In this document: positions 1 through 6,095 of the stretch, in pieces
How positions within the stretch are numbered: position 1 is the first letter of the stretch
Layout: each line of letters begins with the position of its first letter
DNA from: Spirochaetales bacterium
Lineage (GTDB): Bacteria; Spirochaetota; Spirochaetia; Treponematales; Rectinemataceae
NCBI GenBank assembly: GCA_015657395.1
Contig: JADLKI010000014.1
Coordinates: 99,792 to 109,070 of the forward strand
Direction: 5' to 3'
DNA length: 9,279 nt
The notes under the pieces: model-generated
Seen by the model: only the letters and a program-made list of their open reading frames with translations
Database searches by the model: none
Told to the model about the DNA's origin: nothing
Translations under genes and position numbers: made by a program

Positions 1-36
1 AAAAAAATTCAAACAACTGTACGGGACCGAACCGAA

Positions 37-873
37 ATGGTAGAAGCCGATCATCCTGAGCTTTCAATAGCACAGCAATGTGCGATTCTTGGGATACAGA
101 GGTCATCCTATTACTATCAGCCTAAGGAGGTAGCGGAAGATACAGATTTGGCTGTTTTAGAAGCTATTCTCGAGGTACTGAAAGAAAAACCGTTCTACGG
201 GTACCGGAGGATGGCAAGAGAACTCGATTACTTAGGCGTTACACGAAAGCAGGTTCGAAGGATCATGAAGAAAGCGGGCTTACGGGCTATCTACCCAGGG
301 CTACAGCTTTCAAAGCCAGCAAAGGGTTCAAAGAAGTATCCGTACCTGCTTAAGGGAATGCACATCTGGCTGCCGAACCAGGTGTGGGCGTCTGACATAA
401 CGTACCTTAAGCTTTCGGGTGGCTACGTGTACCTGGTTACGATCATTGACCTGTATTCCAGGAAAGTTCTCTCGTGGCGAGTGTCGAACACTATGGACGC
501 TCAATTCTGTGTATCGGCACTTGAAGAGGCGATAGCCCATTATGGAGTACCGGGTGTTTTCAACACGGACCAGGGGAGCCAGTTTACTTCTGACGCCTTT
601 GTGTCGGTGTTGGAATCGCATGGTATACGGATCAGCATGGACGGCGTCAACAGGGCTTTGGACAACATCGTTGTGGAACGGTTCTGGCGATCTTTGAAGT
701 ACGAGGATATTTACCTCAAGGACTATCGGACGATGTCAGAATTGAAAGAAGGACTTGCTCGCTATATGAAGTTTTACAATAGCGAGCGATTTCACCAGTC
801 GCTGGAGTATGAGACTCCGGACACGATGTATTGGAGCAGATTCCCTGTTAGGGAACTCAAAGAAATCGCATGA
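37..873 (+). CDS. IS3-family transposase OrfB (DDE integrase-type catalytic subunit)
   Basis: This is the catalytic part of an IS3-family transposase, which cuts and joins the element's ends. From the chosen ATG it has 278 residues, close to a normal OrfB. An N-terminal HTH_21-like region (about residues 40-95, with the YGYRRM motif) precedes an integrase core. The catalytic triad is visible as D120 (WASDITYL), D178 (NTDQGSQF) and E214 (NIVVERFWRSLKYE), a DD(35)E spacing. The C-terminal FYNSERFHQSL motif is also typical. The frame stays open from 37 back to base 1 with no stop. In vivo the protein is therefore probably made as an OrfAB fusion by frameshifting at the A7 run, and the ATG at 37 may not be a real start. 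It looks intact and potentially active. Confidence 0.93.
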   Translation: MVEADHPELSIAQQCAILGIQRSSYYYQPKEVAEDTDLAVLEAILEVLKEKPFYGYRRMARELDYLGVTRKQVRRIMKKAGLRAIYPGLQLSKPAKGSKKYPYLLKGMHIWLPNQVWASDITYLKLSGGYVYLVTIIDLYSRKVLSWRVSNTMDAQFCVSALEEAIAHYGVPGVFNTDQGSQFTSDAFVSVLESHGIRISMDGVNRALDNIVVERFWRSLKYEDIYLKDYRTMSELKEGLARYMKFYNSERFHQSLEYETPDTMYWSRFPVRELKEIA

Positions 874-903
874 GGGGAGCAAAAGTCCACCTTATTTTTC
901 ATC

Positions 904-929
904 TTTCTCTGTCTTGACAGAGGGGCTCA
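904..929 (+). repeat. Putative IS3 right terminal inverted repeat
   Basis: This is the terminal segment of the IS3 element and ends ...CTTGACAGAGGGGCTCA. The TGA/TCA terminus and the abrupt break of the GNAT frame beside it place the outer edge at 929. The inner limit of the repeat is a guess, because the partner repeat is outside the window. Confidence 0.55.
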
Positions 930-1093
930 TTATACTCCGGCTCCCTATAGATATCGGGAAAGGTGGCGAGCTCTTTCTCGATATTCTGAAAACACAGGTC
1001 CACATTGGTCCACCGAATATATTCTTCGATGAGTTCTTTTGTCGCGCCGATGTCTGCTTTCTGCAATTTCTGAATATGTATGTGCTTACTCAT
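930..1093 (-). pseudogene. GNAT-family N-acetyltransferase, 3' part removed by IS3 insertion
   Basis: This minus-strand frame starts with ATG at 1093 and encodes the first 53-54 residues of a GNAT-like acetyltransferase, an enzyme that moves an acetyl group from acetyl-CoA to an amine. The stretch with EYIRWTNVDLCFQ, EKELATFP and DIYREPE matches the usual N-terminal helix-strand region of small GNAT proteins (LFREY...LGVDLSFQ..EEELA.LPG.Y). The acetyl-CoA-binding part is missing: from 929 the frame enters the IS3 end and stops after about 11 foreign residues. It is the last gene of a four-gene minus-strand operon, 32 bp after the hydrolase. No strong ribosome binding site is visible, so it may depend on translation of the gene before it. 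The rest should lie beyond the left end of the IS. Confidence 0.75.
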
Positions 1094-1125
1094 ATAAAAA
1101 TCGTAATAGTGGTCTCTGCTCCGGC

Positions 1126-1779
1126 CTATGCAAGGAATTCCCTTATAAAATTCCTTTCTTTTACTAGTATGTCTTTCAACCTCTCGATGTCTTCCTCAAT
1201 GTCATGCACTTCGAGCGAATGGTTTCCCCTCTTCATTTCGCATACCGTTACGTTTTTCTTCTCGTATATCTCCTTTAAATTCTGCACATTGTAGTATGTG
1301 TCTTCAAGGCTCGCGATCACCAGTGTCGGATTGTCGAGAGCGCACAGCTCTGGAATGAAGTCGCTCCACTCCGCGCCGGGGGTCATGAGCACGAGGCAGG
1401 CCTCGTCCTTAATCTCTTTTTCCCGAATACAGCGCCGTATGATGCTCGTGCCCATGGACTTGCCAATCAGCACAAGCTTTTCATAGTGTGATGCAAGCTC
1501 CTTCAGTCGCTTCACTACAATGCGGGTATCTGCCTCGAAATACTCGTTCTTTTCCGCATCATTCAGCTGCCTGAAACGGTCGTCTTCATAATATCTGTAG
1601 TCTATGCCAACGTAATCGATGCCGTTTTCCAGCAGGATATTGCGCGAATAGTAGAGGAGGGGCTTACTGTAGGTATAGCCAAGCCCCGAAAACACCACGC
1701 CGAGGTATTTTTGATTGTGGATGATAGATTCAGACGCGATTTCAGTGCCGTTCTCCCTCACGAGGGCAATCTTCGTCAT
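1126..1779 (-). CDS. Small alpha/beta-hydrolase family protein
   Basis: This 217-residue protein is of the alpha/beta-hydrolase type, without a signal peptide or membrane segment and thus probably cytoplasmic. A nucleophile elbow is visible as LIGKSMGTS with S108 (GxSxG). A plausible acid is D160 (IASLEDTYYN), just after the PTLVIAS strand, and a plausible base is H187 (RGNHSLEV), so the triad is complete and in the normal order. The early FSGLGYTYSKPLLYY segment fits the oxyanion-loop region. Substrate cannot be read from sequence; it could be a short-chain esterase or thioesterase. The ATG at 1779 is chosen because GAGGTG sits seven bases upstream and family similarity starts there; a longer open frame to 1887 overlaps the upstream gene. 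It lies 10 bp after the HEAT-like gene, so the two are almost certainly cotranscribed. Confidence 0.85.
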   Translation of the reverse strand: MTKIALVRENGTEIASESIIHNQKYLGVVFSGLGYTYSKPLLYYSRNILLENGIDYVGIDYRYYEDDRFRQLNDAEKNEYFEADTRIVVKRLKELASHYEKLVLIGKSMGTSIIRRCIREKEIKDEACLVLMTPGAEWSDFIPELCALDNPTLVIASLEDTYYNVQNLKEIYEKKNVTVCEMKRGNHSLEVHDIEEDIERLKDILVKERNFIREFLA

Positions 1780-1789
1780 ATTTCGCACC

Positions 1790-2368
1790 TCACGGATGCG
1801 CCCCGGAGTTAGGTCTTTCCTTGCCGTCGAGCATTTTTCTGTATTTCTTCTTGTTCTTTTCATCGGACTCGGCGCCGATAAGCTCATCGATAAGGGCTTT
1901 TATACGCTCCTTCTGATGCACCTGCATGATATTGCGCAGACTGACGATGATGTCTGTCCGCAGGAGGTTGTAGTGATCTTTGTGAGTACAGACCCTGAAC
2001 TCTTTTTCCAGCTGTTGAACGATGCGCTCCGCATAGTCCGGGTTGACAATCGCCACCTTCCAGATGTTTTGAAGATACTGCCTCTGAGTGATGAACTTTT
2101 CGTCATCGATTTTGGGCATCAATACATCGAGAATCGTGTCGTATTCTCTGTTCGTATCATTCTTGGCCAGATTGCACAGAAGGATGATGCCTATGTTCCT
2201 CTGGAAAGAGTTTTCGCTGGCGAGTTTGGCCATGAACTGATCTTTATATTGGGAAAACCAGTCCACCCTTTTCTCAGTAATGCGCTGCATTTCCTGAAAA
2301 GCGGGGTATCGTGTCCCATCCTCCGGCGATGAGAGTCTTCCCATTAAATCATCAATGGTTGTACTCAT
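1790..2368 (-). CDS. HEAT-repeat-like helical protein of unknown function
   Basis: This 192-residue, strongly helical, charged protein starts MSTTIDDLMGRLSSPEDGTRYPAFQ, a pattern common at the start of HEAT or armadillo-like scaffolds. It continues with repeated helix pairs, for example around residues 50-75 (ENSFQRNIGIILLCNLAKND), 85-115 and 135-165 (LLRTDIIVSLRNIMQ). No catalytic motif is visible. The C-terminus is rich in Lys and Glu (DEKNKKKYRKMLDGKERP). Such proteins usually bind protein partners; a specific role is not recognisable. The ATG at 2368 is preferred over an upstream extension to 2467, because that extension would overlap the methyltransferase end and looks unrelated to the family. 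A GGGAA stretch lies just upstream. The gene sits 26 bp after the methyltransferase and 10 bp before the hydrolase. Confidence 0.75.
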   Translation of the reverse strand: MSTTIDDLMGRLSSPEDGTRYPAFQEMQRITEKRVDWFSQYKDQFMAKLASENSFQRNIGIILLCNLAKNDTNREYDTILDVLMPKIDDEKFITQRQYLQNIWKVAIVNPDYAERIVQQLEKEFRVCTHKDHYNLLRTDIIVSLRNIMQVHQKERIKALIDELIGAESDEKNKKKYRKMLDGKERPNSGAHP

Positions 2369-2394
2369 GTTTTCCCGACCTTGGAAAAAGGGTA

Positions 2395-3054
2395 CTACAC
2401 CGCACCGACGGCGTCCATAGCGCTCTCTTTGCCCTGCATAGCCTTCTGGAATATCAGGCTCATCCATTTTTCCAGTTCTCGCGCATCAAGATATCCTTCT
2501 TTGACGTAGGCGTACCCGCATTCGTCGAATATTCTGATCATTCTTTCTCTGGAATAGAGCTCCACGATCCTTTCAATCTTTTCTCCGTTGATGACCGGAT
2601 AATGAATCTTTTTCCCTTCTCCTCTCTGAAAGATGACCACGACGAATCCCCGTGGCTTCAGGATCTTTTGCAGGCGTACAAGAAGGTCCTTTAGGTGCTC
2701 TTCGTCGAGATGGATAATTGAGCCGCTCGAGAATATCCCGTCAAACAAGCCCAGACTGCGGTCAATGGACTCGTAATCCATCAGGTAGAAATCTATATCG
2801 TTATTCTTTTCTTTTGCTATCCGTATTGATTCATCGCTGAAGTCTATACCCACAACCTCTGCGCCCTCATTTTTCAAACGCATGCTTTCATGCCCGGTGC
2901 CGCATCCCAAATCGAGTATCCGGGGCCTAGCCTTGAAGAGTGCCAGGAATTCTTGTATGGACGGTAGCAGCAGATTATTCGGATACCATTCCCGGGCCTC
3001 TTGTTCTGCAATCAAATCATAGAAGTGCTTTACTTCCGAATGTTGTTTATACAT
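2395..3054 (-). CDS. Class I SAM-dependent methyltransferase
   Basis: This 219-residue cytoplasmic protein has the Rossmann-type SAM-binding fold. Motif I is RILDLGCGTGHESMRL (residues 45-60). The acidic residue for the SAM ribose is D71 in VVGIDFSDESI. Motif III-like sequence is YLMDYESID near 90-98, the post-motif strand is FDGIFSSGSIIHL (104-116), and the late strand is LKPRGFVVVIF (132-142). The N-terminal YDLIAEQEAREWYPNN segment resembles family members that act on small molecules, but the substrate is not identifiable. The ATG at 3054 is the family-consistent start; an open frame continues to 3231 only because it runs antisense through the tRNA-Ser gene. This is the first gene of the minus-strand operon methyltransferase, HEAT-like protein, hydrolase, GNAT. 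Confidence 0.88.
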   Translation of the reverse strand: MYKQHSEVKHFYDLIAEQEAREWYPNNLLLPSIQEFLALFKARPRILDLGCGTGHESMRLKNEGAEVVGIDFSDESIRIAKEKNNDIDFYLMDYESIDRSLGLFDGIFSSGSIIHLDEEHLKDLLVRLQKILKPRGFVVVIFQRGEGKKIHYPVINGEKIERIVELYSRERMIRIFDECGYAYVKEGYLDARELEKWMSLIFQKAMQGKESAMDAVGAV

Positions 3055-3062
3055 ATCTGGAA

Positions 3063-3092
3063 ATGATATTCCCCGGCCGCAGAAACTGTAAA
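3063..3092 (-). promoter_or_regulatory. Possible sigma-70-type promoter for the methyltransferase operon
   Basis: On the minus strand TTTACA (3092-3087) is separated by 18 bp from TATCAT (3068-3063), which lies eight bases before the ATG at 3054. If used, transcription would begin about at the start codon, giving a leaderless message; this fits the absence of a well-placed ribosome binding site. The region is squeezed between the operon and the divergent tRNA-Ser, so a promoter must lie near here, but this exact pair is a weak match. Confidence 0.3.
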
Positions 3093-3099
3093 GATACGT

Positions 3100-3192
3100 G
3101 GAGAAGTCGCCTCGTTTGGTCGAGGGCGCACGACTGGAAATCGTGTAACCGTCAAAAACGGTTCGAGGGTTCGAATCCCTCCATCTCCGCCA
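3100..3192 (+). tRNA. tRNA-Ser (anticodon GGA), with encoded CCA
   Basis: A full class II tRNA can be folded by eye. The acceptor is GGAGAAG/CATCTCC (six of seven pairs, with an A-A mismatch at the sixth), followed by discriminator G and CCA at 3190-3192. The D arm is GCCT/GGGC. The anticodon stem CACGA/TCGTG has loop CTGGAAA, so anticodon GGA reads UCC and UCU serine codons. A long variable arm AACCGT/ACGGTT identifies serine, and the T arm is GAGGG/CCCTC with loop TTCGAAT. Position 14 is C instead of the usual A. It is divergent from the methyltransferase. Its downstream flank has been replaced 20 bp later by an IS256 remnant, so its natural terminator is not seen. Confidence 0.93.
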
Positions 3193-3211
3193 GACGCCTA
3201 AAAGCCGATAA

Positions 3212-3298
3212 CGTGCCGCGGACGATGTCATTCAGTTCCCGCTTCACCAGCACTTCATCGATCCGTATAATCTTTCCTTGTGAAACTTCCTGGTTCAT
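3212..3298 (-). pseudogene. IS256-family transposase, N-terminal remnant
   Basis: This minus-strand ATG at 3298 has a very good ribosome binding site (AAGGAGG, six bases upstream). It reads MNQEVSQGKIIRIDEVLVKR and then ELNDIVRGT. The segment from RIDE to VRGT matches the N-terminus of IS256/MULE transposases, where it is normally followed by VEETLNALLDAEADR. Here the similarity ends at codon 29 (base 3212). The frame then runs through a few unrelated codons and antisense into tRNA-Ser, ending at a TGA at 3152-3154. More than nine tenths of the transposase is gone, including all catalytic residues, so it cannot be active. It may still be translated into a short peptide of 48 residues. Confidence 0.72.
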
Positions 3299-3389
3299 GG
3301 CGCCCTCCTTTTGGCCAAGTTTTGTCTGCTAACTCAACTTAACCAGATGAGGGCGTCTCTTTTCAGACTCTTACAATGTGCGAAATTTA
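3212..3389 (-). mobile_element. IS256-family element remnant (left end and start of transposase)
   Basis: This segment contains the 5' leader and first 29 codons of an IS256-type transposase. Upstream of the gene, the minus-strand leader runs to the edge of the neighbouring IS1182 element at 3390, and part of it is probably the IS256 terminal repeat; the exact outer end cannot be fixed without its partner. The internal break lies 20 bp from the 3' end of tRNA-Ser, so the rest of the element was lost by deletion or replacement at the tRNA. Confidence 0.55.
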
Positions 3390-3405
3390 GGGTCTGTTGC
3401 CAAAC
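3390..3405 (+). repeat. IS1182 terminal inverted repeat, left in window
   Basis: GGGTCTGTTGCCAAAC is an exact reverse complement of the sequence at 4911-4926. It marks the end of the element that lies downstream of the transposase gene. Confidence 0.9.
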
Positions 3406-3440
3406 CAGTAATAAGCGGCGAAGAGAGAAAAAGTGATATG

Positions 3441-4853
3441 TTAGGCTCCCGCGGAGAGGAAGCAAGGATACATACTTCCCACTTTCGTTATAGTTTTCGG
3501 TCTGTTCATCATGTCTCCTGCCATATGGTTCATCTCCGCCACCAATCGCTTGATATTAATGACCGCCGCGGTCAAATACAGTTGCGCGTTGAACGAGGAC
3601 AGTCCACGACAGCGACAACGGGAGAGACAATGATGCCGTTTCGCTTCCGATCATATCCCTTCTATCACCGTCTGCCGTCTCCGTAGGAGCCGTCGCCCTT
3701 CAGCGCTGTCCACCAGCGAGAGAGCTTTCTCAAAATAGTCACCTGAATAGTAGCTTACAATCCTTCCTCCCTCTCTCTGAGTACATTGACCTTTAAGACT
3801 GCATGCCTGACAGACCTTCGCGTCGAATCGATATTGAACCCTGAATCGGTACCTGACCTTCCTCGATGTCCTCTGCCCATGAGGACACTGCAATACCGCC
3901 CCATTCTGTCACCGCGTGAATTGGCTGTTCCTGAATTTCCCTTTGTTGGTATCACTGAGCCGAGGATGAATGCAGGTTGCGATGTGCTGATCCTGATAGT
4001 ACTTCAGCGCTTCAATCCCTCCGTAATGGCTGTCCGCCACCACGCGTTCCGGCTTCCTGCCCGCCAGAAATATCGAGGTCGTCAGCAACGCGTGCACTTC
4101 CCGCATATCATCGATGGAAGCCCGTGTCCCTTGTATCGCAAGGATCACCCGCTTTCGCCCATCGACACACGCATGCGCTTTGTACCCCGCATACGTCCCT
4201 TTCCCCGGCCGGGTGATGATTTCAGCTTCAGGATCAGTGCTCGATTGCATCGTGTGGGCTTTCCCTCTCCGTTTCCTCCTGCCGCCCATCTTCTCAGGGT
4301 CAACCGTCCCATTGAAGGCATAGTCCTGCTCCGCATTCGCCTGTACTTCCTTCAGATACTCTTCCACAGGTAAAAGCCGTGCCCTGAATGATTCCTGTGC
4401 TGCATCTGCTTTCACTACGGTCGAATCGATAAAATGACAGTTACCATCAATGAGTCCCGCGTCCTTACAGAGACAGACAATGTGTTTGAAGCATTGCTCG
4501 AACAGTGTTCCCGGAAAACGATACCGTGCCTTAGTAAGGATACTGTGATCGGGAAGCGATTCATCAAGGTCATACCCAAGGTACCAGCGATAGGCAAGAT
4601 TGACCTGAACCTCTTTCAGAATCCTTCGCTCCGAGGGAATGCCGAAGAAATATCCTATGATGTAGAGCTTGAAGAGAACTATCGGGTCGATGGAAGGTTT
4701 CCCGTCATGGGCATAGTATGGTTTCGTCACCGTATATAGATAGCTTAGGTCAAGAACGTCCTGTATCTTTCGAACGATATGATCCTGGGGAACAAAATGG
4801 TCCAGGCTGACCTGATAGAACAATTTCGGCTCACTGCTCTTTCGTCCCTGCAT
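3441..4853 (-). pseudogene. IS1182-family DDE transposase, interrupted by two in-frame TGA codons
   Basis: The frame starts at ATG 4853, with GAGG six bases upstream. It runs without any frameshift to TAA at 3441-3443, giving 470 residues if two TGA codons (3909-3911 and 3651-3653) are read through. The N-terminus (LFYQVSLDHFVPQDHIVRKI, then DGKPSIDPIVLFKL) is the IS1182/IS5-type DUF772 region. Candidate catalytic residues are D143 (HFIDSTVVKAD), D274 (VVADSHYGG) and E398 (TVIEGI). A cysteine-rich segment CPHG...CQACSLKGQC follows the first stop, and residues after the second stop (EAKRHHCLSRCRCRGLSSFNAQLYLTAAV) still match the family C-terminus. The first TGA splits the protein before the Cys region; the second falls three codons after the catalytic Glu. 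Both are single-base changes, so decay is recent. Confidence 0.85.
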
Positions 4854-4910
4854 CGGCTACCTCTGATGCTCAGCCTAACTCCTTCATTACTTTGAGTAAA
4901 GCTTCAAACC

Positions 4911-4926
4911 GTTTGGCAACAGACCC
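4911..4926 (-). repeat. IS1182 terminal inverted repeat, right in window
   Basis: The plus-strand reading is GTTTGGCAACAGACCC, the exact partner of 3390-3405. It lies about 58 bp upstream of the transposase start codon. Confidence 0.9.
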
Positions 4927-4930
4927 GATA

Positions 4931-4950
4931 GTTTACGTTATCCAGTAAAC
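4931..4950. repeat. Small inverted repeat beside the IS1182 right end
   Basis: GTTTAC and GTAAAC flank an 8-base centre, four bases outside the IS1182 terminus. It could be part of an IS target, an old attachment site or chance. No function can be assigned. Confidence 0.35.
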
Positions 4951-4984
4951 AAGAGTCTCACCACTACCGCCTTGTCATTCAATC

Positions 4985-5003
4985 GCATATTTCCCAAATA
5001 TGC
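4985..5003 (-). terminator. Hairpin after the RES gene, possible transcript end
   Basis: On the minus strand GCATATTT, a GGG loop and AAATATGC form an 8-bp perfect stem, beginning 14 bases after the TAG stop of the RES-domain gene. The position fits a transcript end, but the stem is AT-rich and no T tract follows, so it is not a canonical Rho-independent terminator. It may instead be a 3' stabilising hairpin. Confidence 0.35.
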
Positions 5004-5017
5004 TGCCAAACTGTTTT

Positions 5018-6094
5018 CTATATTTGATCGTAGGAGTAGGCGATAGATTTTACATCATATATAGTAGTACCAGTACACTTAAAAAGGTCTTGATCGAATA
5101 CTGCTAAGTTCACTCCGTTTTTACACATGGTACTGATGTACTCGATGCCATCATACCCTTTGCTTCTTATGTAGTCACTTATGTACTGTGTTGGCAAATA
5201 ATCAAGAGCATTATCGTTGCGGAGAGGCTTCGCAATTTCTTGACCGATCATTTTCAGATGTTCAATGTTGGTAGCATACTGCGTAAAATCAAAGCCATAA
5301 TCGATTCCAATAAACGGACTAATTCTATCAATATCAGCCAAATTGATAACTTCAATATCTTTTTGAAGTCGGAAACGCCCTACCGTGACATAATCATAAA
5401 CGCCTGCCCGAATCTCATATAGCGTTGTGTCCCGCGAATCAGAAAGGTATAGTATGCTAATGCCAGTTGGATTAACACGTCCACCGTTCGCTTTCGTATC
5501 TGGAGGAGGTCCCATTTCCTTCCGGGAGTAACCTTTTTCATTTGGGCAAATTCTTGAACGAAAAAACACCTCTCCCGCTTTATGTGGTTTTCTTGCACAT
5601 CTTAAAAAAGTAAATAGTTTATCTGTGTTGATATAGTTGCTATGGAATCTGTTTTTTCGTTTTATTCCCTCAACAAAATCGTCCCAGCAGTAGTTTTTTA
5701 ATATGGAATTCTCTTCCAAATAATCATGGTTTTGGCTTTGGAGGATTCCAACAGGACTATCAAACAGTTCCGGTTGCTCTTTATATCGTTCAGCGCAAAT
5801 TGATGTAATTAGTCTGTAAATACAATCTGGTTTTAGGTTGAAAATGTGCCAATTATAGCAAAGGATGTTTTTGATTAAATCTGTTTGTCGCTTTGGGAAG
5901 CCATTCGGCAAATTTAATACAGGTGTATATGTGTCTAACAATCCATCAAAAAGCTCGGTGATTATCTGGTCTTTTCCCAGTTCATATACATGAACATTCT
6001 TACTTCCACAAAAATCACAAGTTCCGGTCGTCTTGTTCCCGTCAATAATAGCTTTTATTTCAGCGTCAGCAAAACAGTTGCTACAACAAAACAT
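5018..6094 (-). CDS. RES-domain protein with N-terminal HEPN/RES-type Cys4 module
   Basis: This 358-residue protein is the last gene of the sce7726/sce7725 operon. The N-terminus has CCSNCF and GTCDFCGS, a Cys4 pair (C4, C7, C26, C29) likely to bind zinc, followed by a helical region to about residue 170. This arrangement matches the HEPN/RES N-terminal domain 1 family. The C-terminal half is a RES domain: FFRSRI (R179), GGRVNPTGISILYLSDS, TLYEIRAG (E227) and LPTQYISDYIRSKGYDGIEYIS (S321) supply candidate Arg, Glu and Ser residues. Characterised RES toxins (MbcT, ParT) attack NAD or transfer ADP-ribose. No Xre-type antitoxin gene is adjacent. ATG 6094 starts one base after the upstream stop; a TTG at 6103 would overlap it. 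Activity is inferred from the family. Confidence 0.85.
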   Translation of the reverse strand: MFCCSNCFADAEIKAIIDGNKTTGTCDFCGSKNVHVYELGKDQIITELFDGLLDTYTPVLNLPNGFPKRQTDLIKNILCYNWHIFNLKPDCIYRLITSICAERYKEQPELFDSPVGILQSQNHDYLEENSILKNYCWDDFVEGIKRKNRFHSNYINTDKLFTFLRCARKPHKAGEVFFRSRICPNEKGYSRKEMGPPPDTKANGGRVNPTGISILYLSDSRDTTLYEIRAGVYDYVTVGRFRLQKDIEVINLADIDRISPFIGIDYGFDFTQYATNIEHLKMIGQEIAKPLRNDNALDYLPTQYISDYIRSKGYDGIEYISTMCKNGVNLAVFDQDLFKCTGTTIYDVKSIAYSYDQI

Positions 6095-6095
6095 A

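Larger units (their letters stand above)
1..929 (+). mobile_element. IS3-family insertion sequence, right part (left end outside window)
   Basis: The element carries an IS3-type DDE transposase that ends at 873, followed by a short noncoding tail. The proposed right terminus ends ...GGGGCTCA at 929, which reads TGAGCCCC inward from the outside, as expected for IS3-family ends. The boundary is independently supported on the minus strand. The GNAT acetyltransferase reading frame coming from 1093 matches its family down to about 935 and then turns into unrelated residues exactly at this point. Bases 930-933 (TTAT) would be the target duplication, to be found again at the missing left end. The first seven bases are A7, the kind of run used for the OrfA/OrfB frameshift in this family; OrfA lies outside the window. 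Confidence 0.8.
3390..4926 (-). mobile_element. Complete IS1182-family insertion sequence (1537 bp)
   Basis: The element is bounded by 16-bp perfect terminal inverted repeats and carries one transposase gene on the minus strand. The flanks (TTTA on the left, GATA on the right) do not form an obvious target duplication. The copy may have been rearranged, may have recombined with another copy, or may have lost the duplication by mutation. The transposase has two in-frame TGA codons, so this copy is probably not self-mobile. Confidence 0.85.

Noticed and set aside
1715..2332. Plus-strand frame of 205 codons across the hydrolase and HEAT-like genes
   Set aside because: It is antisense to two genes with clear start sites and domain patterns.
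3055..3231. N-terminal extension of the methyltransferase to 3231 (reads WRRWRDSNPRT)
   Set aside because: WRRWRDSNPRT is the well-known false translation of the antisense strand of a tRNA-Ser; the real start is ATG 3054.
3786..4373. Long plus-strand frame inside the IS1182 element
   Set aside because: It lies antisense to the recognisable transposase and shows a low-complexity Pro/Arg/Ser composition typical of a shadow frame.
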